Positions 5,797 to 15,041 are shown, counted from the stretch's first letter. The stretch: 20,313 bases of DNA from Pelotomaculum_B sp964543575 (GCA_964543575.1 CAZIYV010000051.1:1-20313), one strand, 5' to 3'. Translations and numbers: made by a program. The notes: generated from the sequence alone by a model not told the origin.

Positions 5797-8210
5797 GAGG
5801 GGATATGGGTTCCTTCCTCGTTAACAATTGCAGGCTGATAAGGAGGAGTTGGCGGAACCATGGGGGTATCAGCCGAAAGAGTCACGGGCACATATGGCTT
5901 AGCGGTCAAGGCTGACTCCAGCACCTGGTCCATATGATCAACCAGGATAAAGCGAATTTTATCCTTCACCTTTTTCGGTATTTCATCAAGGTCCTTTTTG
6001 TTGTCACTGGGCAGAATTATAGTTTTGATACCTGCCCGGTGGGCTGCCAGCACCTTCTCCTTGACTCCTCCTACAGGTAATACCCTGCCCCGCAGGGTGA
6101 TTTCACCGGTCATAGCCACATCATGCAGCACCTTGCGGCCTGTGATGGCAGAGGCCAGGGCGGACGCCATGGTTATACCGGCCGACGGCCCGTCCTTGGG
6201 TATCGCTCCCTCTGGGATATGGATGTGAATGTCCTGCTTGTCGTATAAATCCTCATCAATGCCCAGCTCAGCTGCCCTGGTGCGGATGTAGCTGTACCCT
6301 GCCTGGGCTGATTCCTTCATCACGTCGCCCAGTTTGCCGGTTAAAGTCAGCCGGCCAGTGCCTTTATAAATTGAAACTTCAATCGCCAGAGTGTCGCCGC
6401 CTACTTCCGTCCAGGCCAGGCCTGTCGCCACACCCACTTGATCGTCCAGCTCGGCCATGCCATAGCGGAAACGGGGTGTTCCCAAAAACTGGTTGAGACT
6501 CTGGGCGGTGACCTGTACCTTTTTTACCTTGTCAGTAACTACCTGCCTGGCGGTTTTGCGGCAGATTGAGGCGATCTGTCTTTCCAGATTGCGCACACCG
6601 GATTCACGAGTATACTCACGTATAATCTTACGGAACGTATTTTCCGAAAACTTCAGCATATCTTTGGTCAGCCCGTGCTCTTTAATCTGTTTGGGCAGCA
6701 AATGGCGAATGGCTATCTGAACCTTTTCCTCTTCCGTATAACCTGAGAGATAGATAATCTCCATCCTGTCCTGCAGGGGACGTGGTATGTTCTGCTGGAC
6801 GTTGGCAGTGGTAATGAACATAACGTTGGACAGGTCAAAAGGCGCCTCAATGTAATGGTCGCTAAAGGTGTTGTTTTGTTCCGGGTCCAGCACCTCAAGC
6901 AAGGCCGCTGACGGGTCCCCCCGAAAGTCCGTACTCATCTTGTCAACTTCGTCAAGCAGGAAAACCGGATTCTTGGAACCAGCCTGGCGAATACCCTGAA
7001 TAACCCTGCCCGGCATGGCGCCGACATAAGTACGCCTGTGCCCGCGTATCTCAGCCTCATCCCGCACGCCGCCAAGGGACATCCGGATAAATTTCCGCTC
7101 CAGGGCACGGGCTATGGACCGTCCCAGGGAAGTTTTGCCGACTCCCGGCGGTCCTACAAAGCAAATAATCGGCCCCTTCATCTTTTTAGCCAGCTTGCGT
7201 ATGGCCAGGTACTCCAGGATACGCTCCTTGACCGTCTTTAAACCGTAATGGTCTTCTTCCAGTATGCCTTCAGCAGTCTTCAGGTCCAGGCGATCCCGTG
7301 TGCTCTTATTCCACGGCAGTGACAGCAGCCAGTCAAGATAGTTGCGTACAACAGCGGCCTCTGCGGCCATTGGAGGCATTTTTTCCAGGCGCTCCACTTC
7401 CTTTAGCGCCTTTTCCTCCACCTCTTTTGGAAACTTGGCCTCGGCGATTTTTTCCCGCAGTTCTTCACCCTCAGCCATACGTTCATCTTTTTCGCCCAGT
7501 TCTCTCTGGATGGCCTTCATTTGTTCACGAAGGTAATACTCTTTCTGAGTCTTTTCCATCTGCTTGCGCACACGGATATTAATCTTACGTTCAAGCTCTA
7601 CGATTTCAAGCTCCTTGGCCACAATAGCGCAGAGTTTTTCAAGCCGTTTAACAATGTCCGCAGCCTCCAGGATGCTCTGCTTGTCTTCTATGCGCAGCGC
7701 GAGGTGAGAAGCGATAATATCGGCCAACCGGCCCGGTTCCTCCAGGTTAACCACAGAGACCACGGTTTCGGGAGGAATACGCTTTGAAAGCTTGACATAC
7801 TGTTCAAACTGATAAACCAGGCTGCGCATCAACGCCTCGATCTCGCTGTCTTTCTCAAATTCTTCGGAATATTGTTCAACTTCCACCAGGAAGTACGGAT
7901 CGTCAGATATGAAACTGCGAGCTTTAGCTCTGGCTATCCCTTCGACCAGGACCCGGATGGTCCCGCCTGGCAGCTTCAAAAGCTGCTTTACTTCAGCAAC
8001 GGTGCCGATCTGGAAAACATCATCCTCTCCTGGTTCATCAGTCTGCGCTTCTTTCTGAGTGGCGAGAAAAATAACCCTATCCCGGATCATGGATTCTTCA
8101 ATAGCCTGCACTGATTTAGCGCGGCCGACATCGAGGTGAATAACCATGTAGGGAAAGACAAGGATACCTCTTAAAGGCAGCAAAGGTAAAACCTTAATTT
8201 CGGATCTCAA
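5793..8210 (-). CDS. lon: ATP-dependent protease La (LonA)
   Basis: A cytosolic AAA+ serine protease that degrades misfolded and regulatory proteins as a hexamer. It has the full layout in 805 residues: N-terminal substrate domain (from KVLPLLPLRGILVFPYMV), coiled-coil region around 190-260, AAA+ module with Walker A GPPGVGKT (353-360) and Walker B VFLLDEVDK, and the Ser-Lys protease domain with catalytic Ser676 (KDGPSAG) and Lys719 (VKEK). I chose TTG at 8210 because GGAGGT lies 6 nt upstream; a longer frame from TTG at 8252 would place that ribosome site inside the coding sequence. It is followed by engB with an ATGA overlap and preceded by lonB on the same strand after 341 nt. The proline-rich C-terminal tail is longer than in many Lon proteins. 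Confidence 0.98.
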   Translation of the reverse strand: MRSEIKVLPLLPLRGILVFPYMVIHLDVGRAKSVQAIEESMIRDRVIFLATQKEAQTDEPGEDDVFQIGTVAEVKQLLKLPGGTIRVLVEGIARAKARSFISDDPYFLVEVEQYSEEFEKDSEIEALMRSLVYQFEQYVKLSKRIPPETVVSVVNLEEPGRLADIIASHLALRIEDKQSILEAADIVKRLEKLCAIVAKELEIVELERKINIRVRKQMEKTQKEYYLREQMKAIQRELGEKDERMAEGEELREKIAEAKFPKEVEEKALKEVERLEKMPPMAAEAAVVRNYLDWLLSLPWNKSTRDRLDLKTAEGILEEDHYGLKTVKERILEYLAIRKLAKKMKGPIICFVGPPGVGKTSLGRSIARALERKFIRMSLGGVRDEAEIRGHRRTYVGAMPGRVIQGIRQAGSKNPVFLLDEVDKMSTDFRGDPSAALLEVLDPEQNNTFSDHYIEAPFDLSNVMFITTANVQQNIPRPLQDRMEIIYLSGYTEEEKVQIAIRHLLPKQIKEHGLTKDMLKFSENTFRKIIREYTRESGVRNLERQIASICRKTARQVVTDKVKKVQVTAQSLNQFLGTPRFRYGMAELDDQVGVATGLAWTEVGGDTLAIEVSIYKGTGRLTLTGKLGDVMKESAQAGYSYIRTRAAELGIDEDLYDKQDIHIHIPEGAIPKDGPSAGITMASALASAITGRKVLHDVAMTGEITLRGRVLPVGGVKEKVLAAHRAGIKTIILPSDNKKDLDEIPKKVKDKIRFILVDHMDQVLESALTAKPYVPVTLSADTPMVPPTPPYQPAIVNEEGTHIPS

Positions 8211-8551
8211 AGCTGCACCTCCTTTTCTGTATTGTGTTGCTTTAAATGTCAAGTTTTAGTGCCATGATATACATATTTATTTTATCATAAATGTTAAAAA
8301 CACCGCTATAGCAATAATTACCGGGAACACAACAACCCGGCCTCTGCCGGGTTGTTTAACGAGAAATTGAATCAAATGCGAAGTTTTACGCCGTTTTAGT
8401 ACATCCCAGCTCACATTTTGAACCGATAAGCACTCACTCGGCAGTATCCGCATACTCTCAAGCCCTATCCTACTGTACCAAAAAAGATCAGACAACCAGG
8501 CAAATTTTTATTTATTGACTTATTTGACAAGTCTACAAGTGCCCATCACTT
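8211..8551. other. lonB-lonA intergenic region with a perfect hairpin
   Basis: 341 nt between lonB and lonA. It holds a perfect 11-bp stem with a CTCT loop, AACAACCCGGC / GCCGGGTTGTT (8331-8356), with no T-run on either side, so a pausing, processing or attenuating role is possible but not shown. I saw no convincing sigma-A promoter for lonA, no CIRCE and no CtsR site. A 72-codon minus-strand frame here (8277-8495) has no visible family or ribosome site and I do not call it. Confidence 0.55.
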
Positions 8552-10273
8552 TTATTTTGACAGGCTGTGCCCCGCTCCAAATGCAGTGGCACTCAGAACA
8601 TCCAGGGGAGAAGAGGCGGTGTGTTCCACCTTCCTCTCTTTTGGACGTTGTTTCAGGGCGACCCGGAAGACCTGCTCCAGGCGTTCTACCGGGAGCACCT
8701 CTACTTCGTGCAGCTCTTTGAAAAGCTCCTGGTAGTTTTCAGCCGGAATTAGAATTTTTAAAGCACCGGCCTGGCGGGCCGCTTCCACCTTCGCCACAAT
8801 TCCTCCAACGGGTTTTACCAACCCGCGGATAGATATTTCACCAGTCATGGCTACCCTGTTATCCACAAGCCTTCCTGTGAGCGCGGAGTAAATAGCTGTG
8901 GCTATGGTGACACCGGCGGAAGGTCCGTCGGCGGGAGAGCCCCCGGGGAAATTCACATGTATGTCGTAATCGCGTGGATCGACCTCTACAATACGGCGCA
9001 GCACTGTCAGTACGTTTTCAACCGAACTTTTGGCCATGCTCTTGCGCCGTATCTTTCTGGCGCCGCTCCCGATTTCTTCCTCATCCACCATGCCGGTCAC
9101 GGTAAGCTTTCCCTGTCCACGAGCGGCCGGAATGGCATTGGCCTCCACCTCTAACAGGACTCCCATATTAGGACCGTAAACGGCAAGGCCATTAACCAGG
9201 CCGACCTGAGGGCGGGTAGGAATCTTCTTTTCCGGCCTCGGTGTGTACTGGCCGCTCTGGACAACCCATTCAATGTCAGCGGCGCGTATTACTTCCCTGC
9301 CTTCAGTAATAGCGAGCCCACCGGATATCTGAATTATATTGACAGCCTCGCGGCCATTGGTGGCATACTTTTTAATCACATCGAGGGCGCCGGGCTGGAG
9401 CGGAATGTCAATTTTTTTAGCCGCGTTGGCAGCAATAATTTCGATTTCATCCGGCTGGAGCTGCCGGAAGTAAATTTCCAGACAGCGCGAGCGGATAGCC
9501 GGGGCGATATGGTCAGCCTCCCTGGTTGTGGCGCCTACCATGCGAAAGTCGGCCGGCAGGCCGTTTTGAAAAATATCATGGATATGAGAGGGGATATTAT
9601 TGTCCTCTGAGCTGTAATAGGCGCTTTCCATAATGACCTTGCGATCTTCCATAACTTTTAAAAGCTTATTCAGCTGGATTGAGTGAAGTTCTCCAATTTC
9701 ATCTATAAAAAGCATACCCCCGTGCGCCTTTGTGACCGCTCCTGCTTTGGGCTGGGGAATACCGGCCATGCCCATAGGGCCCGCCCCCTGGTAAATGGGG
9801 TCGTGCACCGAACCGATCAGCGGGTCTGCTATACCCCTCTCGTCAAAGCGCGCCGTAGTAGCGTCAATCTCAATAAACTTGGCGTCTTCTTTAAATGGAG
9901 AGCCTGCGTTTTTTTTGGCCTCCTCCAGCACCAGTCTGGCGGCGGCGGTTTTACCCACTCCGGGAGGCCCATAGATAATCACGTGCTGGGGGTTCGGGCC
10001 GCATAGAGCAGCCCGGAGGGATTTAAGTCCCTCGGTCTGGCCGATGATTTCACCAAAACAAGTCGGGCGTGTCTTTTCAGACAGTGGTTCGGTCAGCGAG
10101 ATTGAACGCAGGCGCTGCAGTTTTTCCATCTCTTTTTTTGATTCTTTTTCAACCGCGTTTTTATTTCCCTGCTGCGTCTTGAGCAAATTCCAAAAATACA
10201 GGCCTATGATCACCGCGAAAAATACCTGAATAAAAGTTAGAAAACTTCCTATACCTGAAGGAAATTCTCCCAT
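8552..10273 (-). CDS. lonB: Membrane-anchored ATP-dependent protease LonB
   Basis: The LonB branch of the Lon family, best known in spore formers, where the Bacillus gene is made in the forespore. It has 573 residues: a membrane helix (about 9-31), no LonA-type N-terminal domain, an AAA+ module with Walker A GPPGVGKT (102-109) and Walker B MLFIDEIG, and a protease domain with Ser452 (PADGPSAG) and Lys495 (VAKVEAA). The short N-terminal helix should tether it to the inner face of the membrane. ATG at 10273 has GGAGGAG 7 nt upstream. It is the first gene of the lonB-lonA-engB series; I could not identify its promoter with confidence. Presence of both Lon types beside clpXP is usual for this group. 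Confidence 0.95.
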   Translation of the reverse strand: MGEFPSGIGSFLTFIQVFFAVIIGLYFWNLLKTQQGNKNAVEKESKKEMEKLQRLRSISLTEPLSEKTRPTCFGEIIGQTEGLKSLRAALCGPNPQHVIIYGPPGVGKTAAARLVLEEAKKNAGSPFKEDAKFIEIDATTARFDERGIADPLIGSVHDPIYQGAGPMGMAGIPQPKAGAVTKAHGGMLFIDEIGELHSIQLNKLLKVMEDRKVIMESAYYSSEDNNIPSHIHDIFQNGLPADFRMVGATTREADHIAPAIRSRCLEIYFRQLQPDEIEIIAANAAKKIDIPLQPGALDVIKKYATNGREAVNIIQISGGLAITEGREVIRAADIEWVVQSGQYTPRPEKKIPTRPQVGLVNGLAVYGPNMGVLLEVEANAIPAARGQGKLTVTGMVDEEEIGSGARKIRRKSMAKSSVENVLTVLRRIVEVDPRDYDIHVNFPGGSPADGPSAGVTIATAIYSALTGRLVDNRVAMTGEISIRGLVKPVGGIVAKVEAARQAGALKILIPAENYQELFKELHEVEVLPVERLEQVFRVALKQRPKERKVEHTASSPLDVLSATAFGAGHSLSK

Positions 10274-10414
10274 GTTATTACTCCTCCTTAAAAATGGTTC
10301 TGACCATTAGTATTACTAAGTTTTTCACATTTTAACCTCATTATCTGTCAAAAGGACAAAAACAATTAATTACTTAATAGTACCGAATGCCAATAGTCAC
10401 TTGTCCTATAGTCC

Positions 10415-10443
10415 TAGACAATAAGTTCCAATAGATATATAAT
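10415..10443 (+). promoter_or_regulatory. Sigma-A promoter of the acetate transporter gene
   Basis: TAGACA (10415-10420), 17-nt spacer, TATAAT (10438-10443). The start would be near 10450, giving a leader of about 118 nt. That leader contains AAGGAGGTG (near 10483-10491), a near-perfect match to the 16S rRNA 3' end that has no start codon at a usable distance. Confidence 0.75.
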
Positions 10444-10567
10444 CATAGTGTATACCTGTATCAGGCATAAAGAACACATATAAGGAGGTGTTACGTAAAA
10501 ACCTAGATTCATTTTTTAGATCCGGGCATTAATTGCAATTATTAATTTTTAGGGGGAGTAGAGTATC

Positions 10568-11158
10568 ATGGCGAACAACGTTTATGAAATTAAAGAATCA
10601 GCAATCGCCGATCCCGGGCCGCTAGGGCTGGCATGTTTTGCTCTGACCACGTTTTGCCTGAGCATGATCAACGCCGGCCTGGTAGACAAGGCAGCTACCA
10701 TCGTAGTGATAGCCCTGGCCCTGGTCTATGGTGGAGCCACCCAAATTTTAGCCGGCATGTGGGAATTTAAGAAAAACAACGTATTTGGAGCTACTGCTTT
10801 TTCATCGTATGGCGCCTTCTGGATTTCCCTGGGTATTTTTGATCTTCTCGCAACATTAAAGCTGGTTACAGTACCTCCTCAAGGAGTATGGCTGTTCCTG
10901 CTGGCATGGACCATATTCACTTTCTATATGTGGATCGGCAGCTTTGGCACCAATAAAGCCTTAGTTACCACTTTCACTTTACTTTTACTGGCCTTTATTC
11001 TTCTGACCATCGGTGCGGCAGGCAACCACGCTGCCCACACCTGGGGCGGCTACGTAGGTATCGCTACAGCTTTTGTCGCCTGGTACACTTCCGCCGCCGG
11101 AGTTATGAATACTGTTTTCGGACGGGTCGTTTTACCGGTAGGCCCCTGCAAGAAATAA
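10568..11158 (+). CDS. Acetate uptake transporter, GPR1/FUN34/YaaH (SatP) family
   Basis: A 196-residue inner-membrane protein with six predicted helices, for acetate (and possibly succinate or other short acids) transport. Family marks are DPGPLGL near residues 16-22, a variant of the NPxPLGL motif, and the conserved stretch GGATQILAGMWEF followed by FGATAFSSYGAFW around residues 55-85. ATG at 10568 has GGGGGAG 9 nt upstream. It has its own promoter and terminator and lies on the strand opposite to both flanking protease operons, so it is an independent unit. Acetate movement would fit a fermenting or syntrophic acetogenic lifestyle, but the direction of transport cannot be read from sequence. 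Confidence 0.95.
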   Translation: MANNVYEIKESAIADPGPLGLACFALTTFCLSMINAGLVDKAATIVVIALALVYGGATQILAGMWEFKKNNVFGATAFSSYGAFWISLGIFDLLATLKLVTVPPQGVWLFLLAWTIFTFYMWIGSFGTNKALVTTFTLLLLAFILLTIGAAGNHAAHTWGGYVGIATAFVAWYTSAAGVMNTVFGRVVLPVGPCKK

Positions 11159-11166
11159 TCCAAAAC

Positions 11167-11205
11167 AAAAATCCTGGCCGGAAAACCCGGTCAGGATTTT
11201 TTTGT
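11167..11205. terminator. Bidirectional intrinsic terminator between yaaH-type gene and clpX
   Basis: AAAATCCTGGCCGG (11168-11181) and CCGGTCAGGATTTT (11187-11200) form a 14-bp stem with one G-T pair and a 5-nt loop. T-runs flank it on both strands, so it can end both the plus-strand transporter transcript and the minus-strand tig-clpP-clpX transcript. Confidence 0.9.
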
Positions 11206-11239
11206 TTTGTTATTGAAAGACCCAAAAGGAATACCAGAA

Positions 11240-11266
11240 TCCCACGTCCCACGACTCACGTCCCAC
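11240..11266. repeat. Degenerate heptamer tract abutting the clpX stop
   Basis: Units TCCCACG, TCCCACG, ACTCACG, TCCCACT on the plus strand, ending directly at the TAA stop of clpX (11267-11269). Same family as the tracts at 2277, 5165, 15127 and 15229. Confidence 0.7.
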
Positions 11267-12517
11267 TTATGCTGTCTCTTCTTTTTTCTTCTTGCGGTCC
11301 ATAGCGATAATCCGCGGCGGCTCTTTCTTCTGTATGGTTTCACCAGTCACAATGCACTTGGCGATATCTTCCCTGGACGGTATATCGTACATTACATCAA
11401 GCATTACTTCTTCCAGGATCGATCTCAAGCCGCGGGCGCCGGTATTGCGCTTGAGCGCTTCTTCCGCAACCGCCTTCAAAGCTTCCTGGGAAAACTCCAG
11501 AGTCACACCGTCGAGCTCAAATAGCTTTTCGTATTGTTTGACCAGAGCATTCCTCGGCTCGGTAAGGATACGGACAAGAGCTTCTTCATCCAGGGCGTCC
11601 AGGGTAACAATAATCGGCAGCCTGCCTACGAACTCGGGAATGAGGCCGTATTTCAAGAGATCTTCGGGCAGGATCTTACTAAGGATCTCGCCAATTTTCT
11701 GTTCTTTTCTAGCTTTTATTTCTGCCCCAAAGCCCATTACCTTTTTACCAATCCGGTTTAAGATAATCTTTTCTACCCCGTCAAAAGCACCGCCACAAAT
11801 AAACAGGACGTTGGTGGTGTCGAGCTGGATAAACTCCTGGTGCGGGTGCTTGCGGCCACCTTGCGGTGGTACGCTGGCCACAGTTCCCTCCAGTATTTTC
11901 AACAGGGCCTGCTGAACACCTTCACCGGAAACATCCCTGGTAATGGAAGGGTTTTCCGACTTACGGGCGATTTTATCAATTTCGTCAATATATACAATAC
12001 CTTTTTCAGCTTTCTCCACATCGTAATCGGCAGCCTGGATCAGTTTAAGCAGGATGTTTTCCACATCCTCCCCCACATATCCGGCCTCGGTAAGGGAAGT
12101 GGCGTCAGCGATGGCAAAGGGCACGTTTAAAAGACGGGCAAGGGTTTGCGCCAGCAGAGTTTTACCGCTGCCGGTCGGCCCCAGCATGACTATGTTGCTT
12201 TTTTGCAATTCGACATCATCGATCTTGCCGCCAAGATTGATCCTCTTGTAATGGTTGTACACAGCGACAGACAGGGACTTTTTCGCGCTTTCCTGACCAA
12301 TAACATACTGATCAAGGATCTCTTTAATTTCCTTGGGTTTTGGGATATCCCCTACCTCTAACCCCAGATCCTCACTGAGTTCTTCCTCGATTATCTCGTT
12401 GCAAAGCTCTATGCATTCATCACAGATATAAACACCCGGGCCGGCTACCAGCTTCTTGACCTGATCCTGAAGTTTACCACAAAAGGAACACTTCAACTGC
12501 CCTTTATCGCTAAACAT
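11267..12517 (-). CDS. clpX: ATP-dependent Clp protease ATP-binding subunit ClpX
   Basis: The AAA+ unfoldase that recognises, unfolds and feeds substrates into ClpP. It has 416 residues, normal for the family: a zinc-binding domain with Cys10, Cys13, Cys32 and Cys35, Walker A GPTGSGKT (113-120), Walker B VYIDEIDK, and the C-terminal ClpX signature region with FVGRLPI. I chose ATG at 12517, preceded by AGAGGTGG; a longer in-frame extension would run into clpP and has no support. It starts 13 nt after the clpP stop, so the two are co-transcribed and the complex ClpXP is made together. The C-terminus is a Lys/Glu-rich tail, followed by a heptamer repeat tract and a bidirectional terminator. Confidence 0.98.
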   Translation of the reverse strand: MFSDKGQLKCSFCGKLQDQVKKLVAGPGVYICDECIELCNEIIEEELSEDLGLEVGDIPKPKEIKEILDQYVIGQESAKKSLSVAVYNHYKRINLGGKIDDVELQKSNIVMLGPTGSGKTLLAQTLARLLNVPFAIADATSLTEAGYVGEDVENILLKLIQAADYDVEKAEKGIVYIDEIDKIARKSENPSITRDVSGEGVQQALLKILEGTVASVPPQGGRKHPHQEFIQLDTTNVLFICGGAFDGVEKIILNRIGKKVMGFGAEIKARKEQKIGEILSKILPEDLLKYGLIPEFVGRLPIIVTLDALDEEALVRILTEPRNALVKQYEKLFELDGVTLEFSQEALKAVAEEALKRNTGARGLRSILEEVMLDVMYDIPSREDIAKCIVTGETIQKKEPPRIIAMDRKKKKEETA

Positions 12518-12530
12518 ATTTCCACCTCTT

Positions 12531-13121
12531 TTACCTTTGCCTCCTGACATTATACACCTCGTCAATAATCCCGTACTCTTTAGCTTCCTGGGCTGACATA
12601 AAATAGTCTCTTTCGGTATCCTGAGCAATCTTTTCTAAAGGCTGGCCGGTATGATGGGAAAGTATTTCATTTAAAAACATCCTCATCCGCAAGATTTCCT
12701 TGGCGTGGATTTCTATATCAGTAGCCTGACCCTGAGCGCCGCCCATCGGCTGGTGAATCAAAATCCTTGAATATGGGAGTGAATAACGTTTGCCTTTCTC
12801 CCCGGCACATAGAAGCAGGGCGCCCATGCTGGCCGCCTGGCCGATACAGATAGTGGCAACGGGCGGGCGGACATGCTGCATGGTGTCATAAATGGCCATC
12901 CCAGCGGTAACAACACCACCGGGTGAATTAATATAAAACTGAATGTCTTTTTCCGGATCTTCCGCCTCCAGGAAAAGCATCTGCGCAATAATCAAATTAG
13001 CTACAGTATCATCTATCGGCCCGCCTAGAAAGACGATACGATCTTTTAGAAGCCTGGAGAAAATATCATACGAACGTTCACCGCGATTAGTCTGCTCTAC
13101 TACAATAGGGACTAGGTTCAA
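12531..13121 (-). CDS. clpP: ATP-dependent Clp protease proteolytic subunit ClpP
   Basis: The serine protease core that forms two stacked seven-subunit rings and degrades proteins delivered by ClpX or other Clp ATPases. The chosen TTG start (13121) gives 196 residues beginning MNLVPIVVEQ, the standard ClpP N-terminus, with AAGGAG 9 nt upstream; an upstream TTG at 13145 lies before that ribosome site and is rejected. The catalytic triad falls at the canonical positions Ser98 (GQAASMG), His123 (ILIHQP) and Asp172. It lies between tig (61 nt upstream) and clpX (13 nt downstream), the usual order. Confidence 0.98.
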   Translation of the reverse strand: MNLVPIVVEQTNRGERSYDIFSRLLKDRIVFLGGPIDDTVANLIIAQMLFLEAEDPEKDIQFYINSPGGVVTAGMAIYDTMQHVRPPVATICIGQAASMGALLLCAGEKGKRYSLPYSRILIHQPMGGAQGQATDIEIHAKEILRMRMFLNEILSHHTGQPLEKIAQDTERDYFMSAQEAKEYGIIDEVYNVRRQR

Positions 13122-13182
13122 CTGTAATCGCTCCTTATTAAACAAATTTATACTGCTGCAAAAGACCTTCTAAATTATATTA

Positions 13183-14544
13183 CTATTCAGGGACCGATTC
13201 GTTGGTTCCCTCCTCGGAAGGCTCGTTTGTGTCCGGGGCAGGCTCGTCGGCGCCCTCTTTAACTATGGCGTTATCGACCAGAAACTGCAAAGTTTTTTCC
13301 CTGACAATCTGATCTTTAATATAATCAATCTGTCCCTTGCTTTCTATCGTTTCCTGAAATTGTTCCAGGTCCTGGTTCAGGTATTGAGCTATTTTTGCCG
13401 CTTCCGCTTTTATTTCTTCACTCGAAGGTTCAATTTTTTCCAGTTTCGCTATGGTTTCCAGCACCAAGTTTGACTTCGCGCTCCAGATAGCATCAGGGCG
13501 CATACTCTCCTCAAAGTCCGCAAGAGTGGTTTTGGCGAAACTGAGGTAATTTTCCAGAGACATGCCCTGACCGGTAAGGCGACTTTCAAAGTTACCGATC
13601 ATTTCTCTGAGCTGGCTTTCAACCATTACATCAGGAATTTCCACTTCGGAATTATTAACAATTTCATTAACAATTTCCTGCCTGAGCCCGTATTTAGACT
13701 GGTTCTCCGCATTCTCCTTTAACTTATTCGATATATCCGACCTTAATTCCTCCAGCGTCTCAAAGTCGCTTATATCTTTAGCAAACTCGTCATCTAAAGC
13801 GGCCAGTTCTTTGCGCTTGATACCATTTATAGTAACGGTGAAAACCGCTTCTTTACCGGCCAGGTTTTCAGCCTGATAGTTTTCAGGGAAGGTAACCGTT
13901 ATGTCTTTTGTCTCTCCAACCGGCAGGCCGCTCAATTGCTCCTCGAATCCCGCTATAAAGGAACCGGAACCAATCTCCAGAGAATAGTCCTTGCCTTCTC
14001 CTCCTTTAAAAGGTTCTCCATCCACTTTCCCAAGAAAGTCAATGACGGCGGTGTCGCCTTGCTCAACAGTCCCCTCTTCCAGGGTCAGCAGTTTGGCATG
14101 CCTGTTTTGCAGCCGCTCCAGCGTCTTGTCTACCTCTTCTTCCGGCACTTCAGTGGGCGGCTTGATCACTTCAACTTCCTTATACTGGGCGAGCGTCACT
14201 TCCGGTTTCACCTGCACCGTCGCTTTAAACACAACCGGTTTACCCTCTTCAGCCTGAACTATTTCTACTTTTGGCTGGTCGATGGGTTCAATCCCGGTAT
14301 CTGCTACAGCTTTGTAATAAGCGTCAGGAACAACCGATTCCATCGCTTCTTCAATGATTACACCTTTCCCCATCATCCGCTCAAAAATCTGCCGGGGCGC
14401 CTTGCCCTTACGAAAACCTGGCACATTAACCTGATGCACAAGTTTCCGGAAGGCTTTGTCCACTGCCTCGGAGAAACTTTCCGCGTCGATTTCTATTTCC
14501 AGTAGTACGGTGTTTTTTTCAATCCTTTCAGCGTTAGCTTTCAT
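13183..14544 (-). CDS. tig: Trigger factor, ribosome-bound chaperone
   Basis: Binds ribosomes near the exit tunnel and shields new chains; it also has peptidyl-prolyl isomerase activity. The 453 residues show the three-domain layout: N-terminal ribosome-binding domain with the signature GFRKGKAPR (43-51), an FKBP-type isomerase domain around 150-245 (from QGDTAVIDFLGKVDG), and a helical C-terminal chaperone domain. The last about 25 residues are acidic and Pro/Glu-rich, which is common. ATG at 14544 has GGGGGAG 5 nt upstream. It heads the tig-clpP-clpX group; I saw no convincing promoter in the AT-rich region before it. Confidence 0.98.
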   Translation of the reverse strand: MKANAERIEKNTVLLEIEIDAESFSEAVDKAFRKLVHQVNVPGFRKGKAPRQIFERMMGKGVIIEEAMESVVPDAYYKAVADTGIEPIDQPKVEIVQAEEGKPVVFKATVQVKPEVTLAQYKEVEVIKPPTEVPEEEVDKTLERLQNRHAKLLTLEEGTVEQGDTAVIDFLGKVDGEPFKGGEGKDYSLEIGSGSFIAGFEEQLSGLPVGETKDITVTFPENYQAENLAGKEAVFTVTINGIKRKELAALDDEFAKDISDFETLEELRSDISNKLKENAENQSKYGLRQEIVNEIVNNSEVEIPDVMVESQLREMIGNFESRLTGQGMSLENYLSFAKTTLADFEESMRPDAIWSAKSNLVLETIAKLEKIEPSSEEIKAEAAKIAQYLNQDLEQFQETIESKGQIDYIKDQIVREKTLQFLVDNAIVKEGADEPAPDTNEPSEEGTNESVPE

Positions 14545-14967
14545 TTATGCTCCCCCTTATATCGTTTGGTTATATACGGTATTTATTATTAAAAGAACCA
14601 GACACCATTCATTTTAACAATAAACCCCAACCAACGCCGTATTAATATTGTAACCAATTTTAAAGATTTATTCTAGAGGCCAGGAATTTTTTTCCTTGCA
14701 AAAAAACCAAAAACACCAAGGCTGATTTAAAAAGCCCTGGCTGTACTATTTTTACCATGTTGGGGCTTGGCAATTAAAGCAAAAACTGATTTTCATTAAT
14801 GCGACGCTGATGTATTATTAAATTATATCTGGGAGGCAGTTAATTATCAACAAAAAAAACATAAAATATGAATTATTTACTCTGCGCTATACAATATTAG
14901 TATTTTCACAACCAACCATCCGAAGTACTGACTCCGAAGCACGTGTTCTTAAACTGCCGCTTTGTCC
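14545..14967. other. AT-rich intergenic region between tig and the tRNA operon
   Basis: About 420 nt. It must hold the minus-strand tig promoter, but no box pair stood out. On the plus strand GGGAGG occurs near 14831 with no ATG, GTG or TTG at suitable spacing. No gene, known RNA or strong repeat was recognised. Confidence 0.5.
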
Positions 14968-14996
14968 TTGACAATACTCATTTTATTTGCTAACAT
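14968..14996 (+). promoter_or_regulatory. Promoter of the tRNA operon
   Basis: TTGACA (14968-14973), 17-nt spacer, TAACAT (14991-14996). The predicted start near 15003 lies about 40 nt before tRNA-His, a normal arrangement for a tRNA transcript. Confidence 0.75.
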
Positions 14997-15041
14997 ATCA
15001 TGTGCGGGAAGTCTGGAACTATCCGCGATGCCAAAAAACAT

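Noticed and set aside
8425..8445. CIRCE-like GCACTC near lonA
   Set aside because: Only one half-site; no inverted GAGTGC partner at 9 nt.
8277..8495. 72-codon minus-strand frame between lonB and lonA
   Set aside because: No ribosome site, no family pattern, and it spans the perfect hairpin at 8331-8356; likely chance.
10340..10365. CtsR-like GTCAAA / GGACAAA pair upstream of lonB
   Set aside because: The spacing and the second half-site do not fit the tandem CtsR heptad.
14831..14970. Possible small protein after GGGAGG before the tRNA operon
   Set aside because: An open stretch of about 45 codons exists, but no ATG, GTG or TTG lies at a usable distance from the ribosome-like site.
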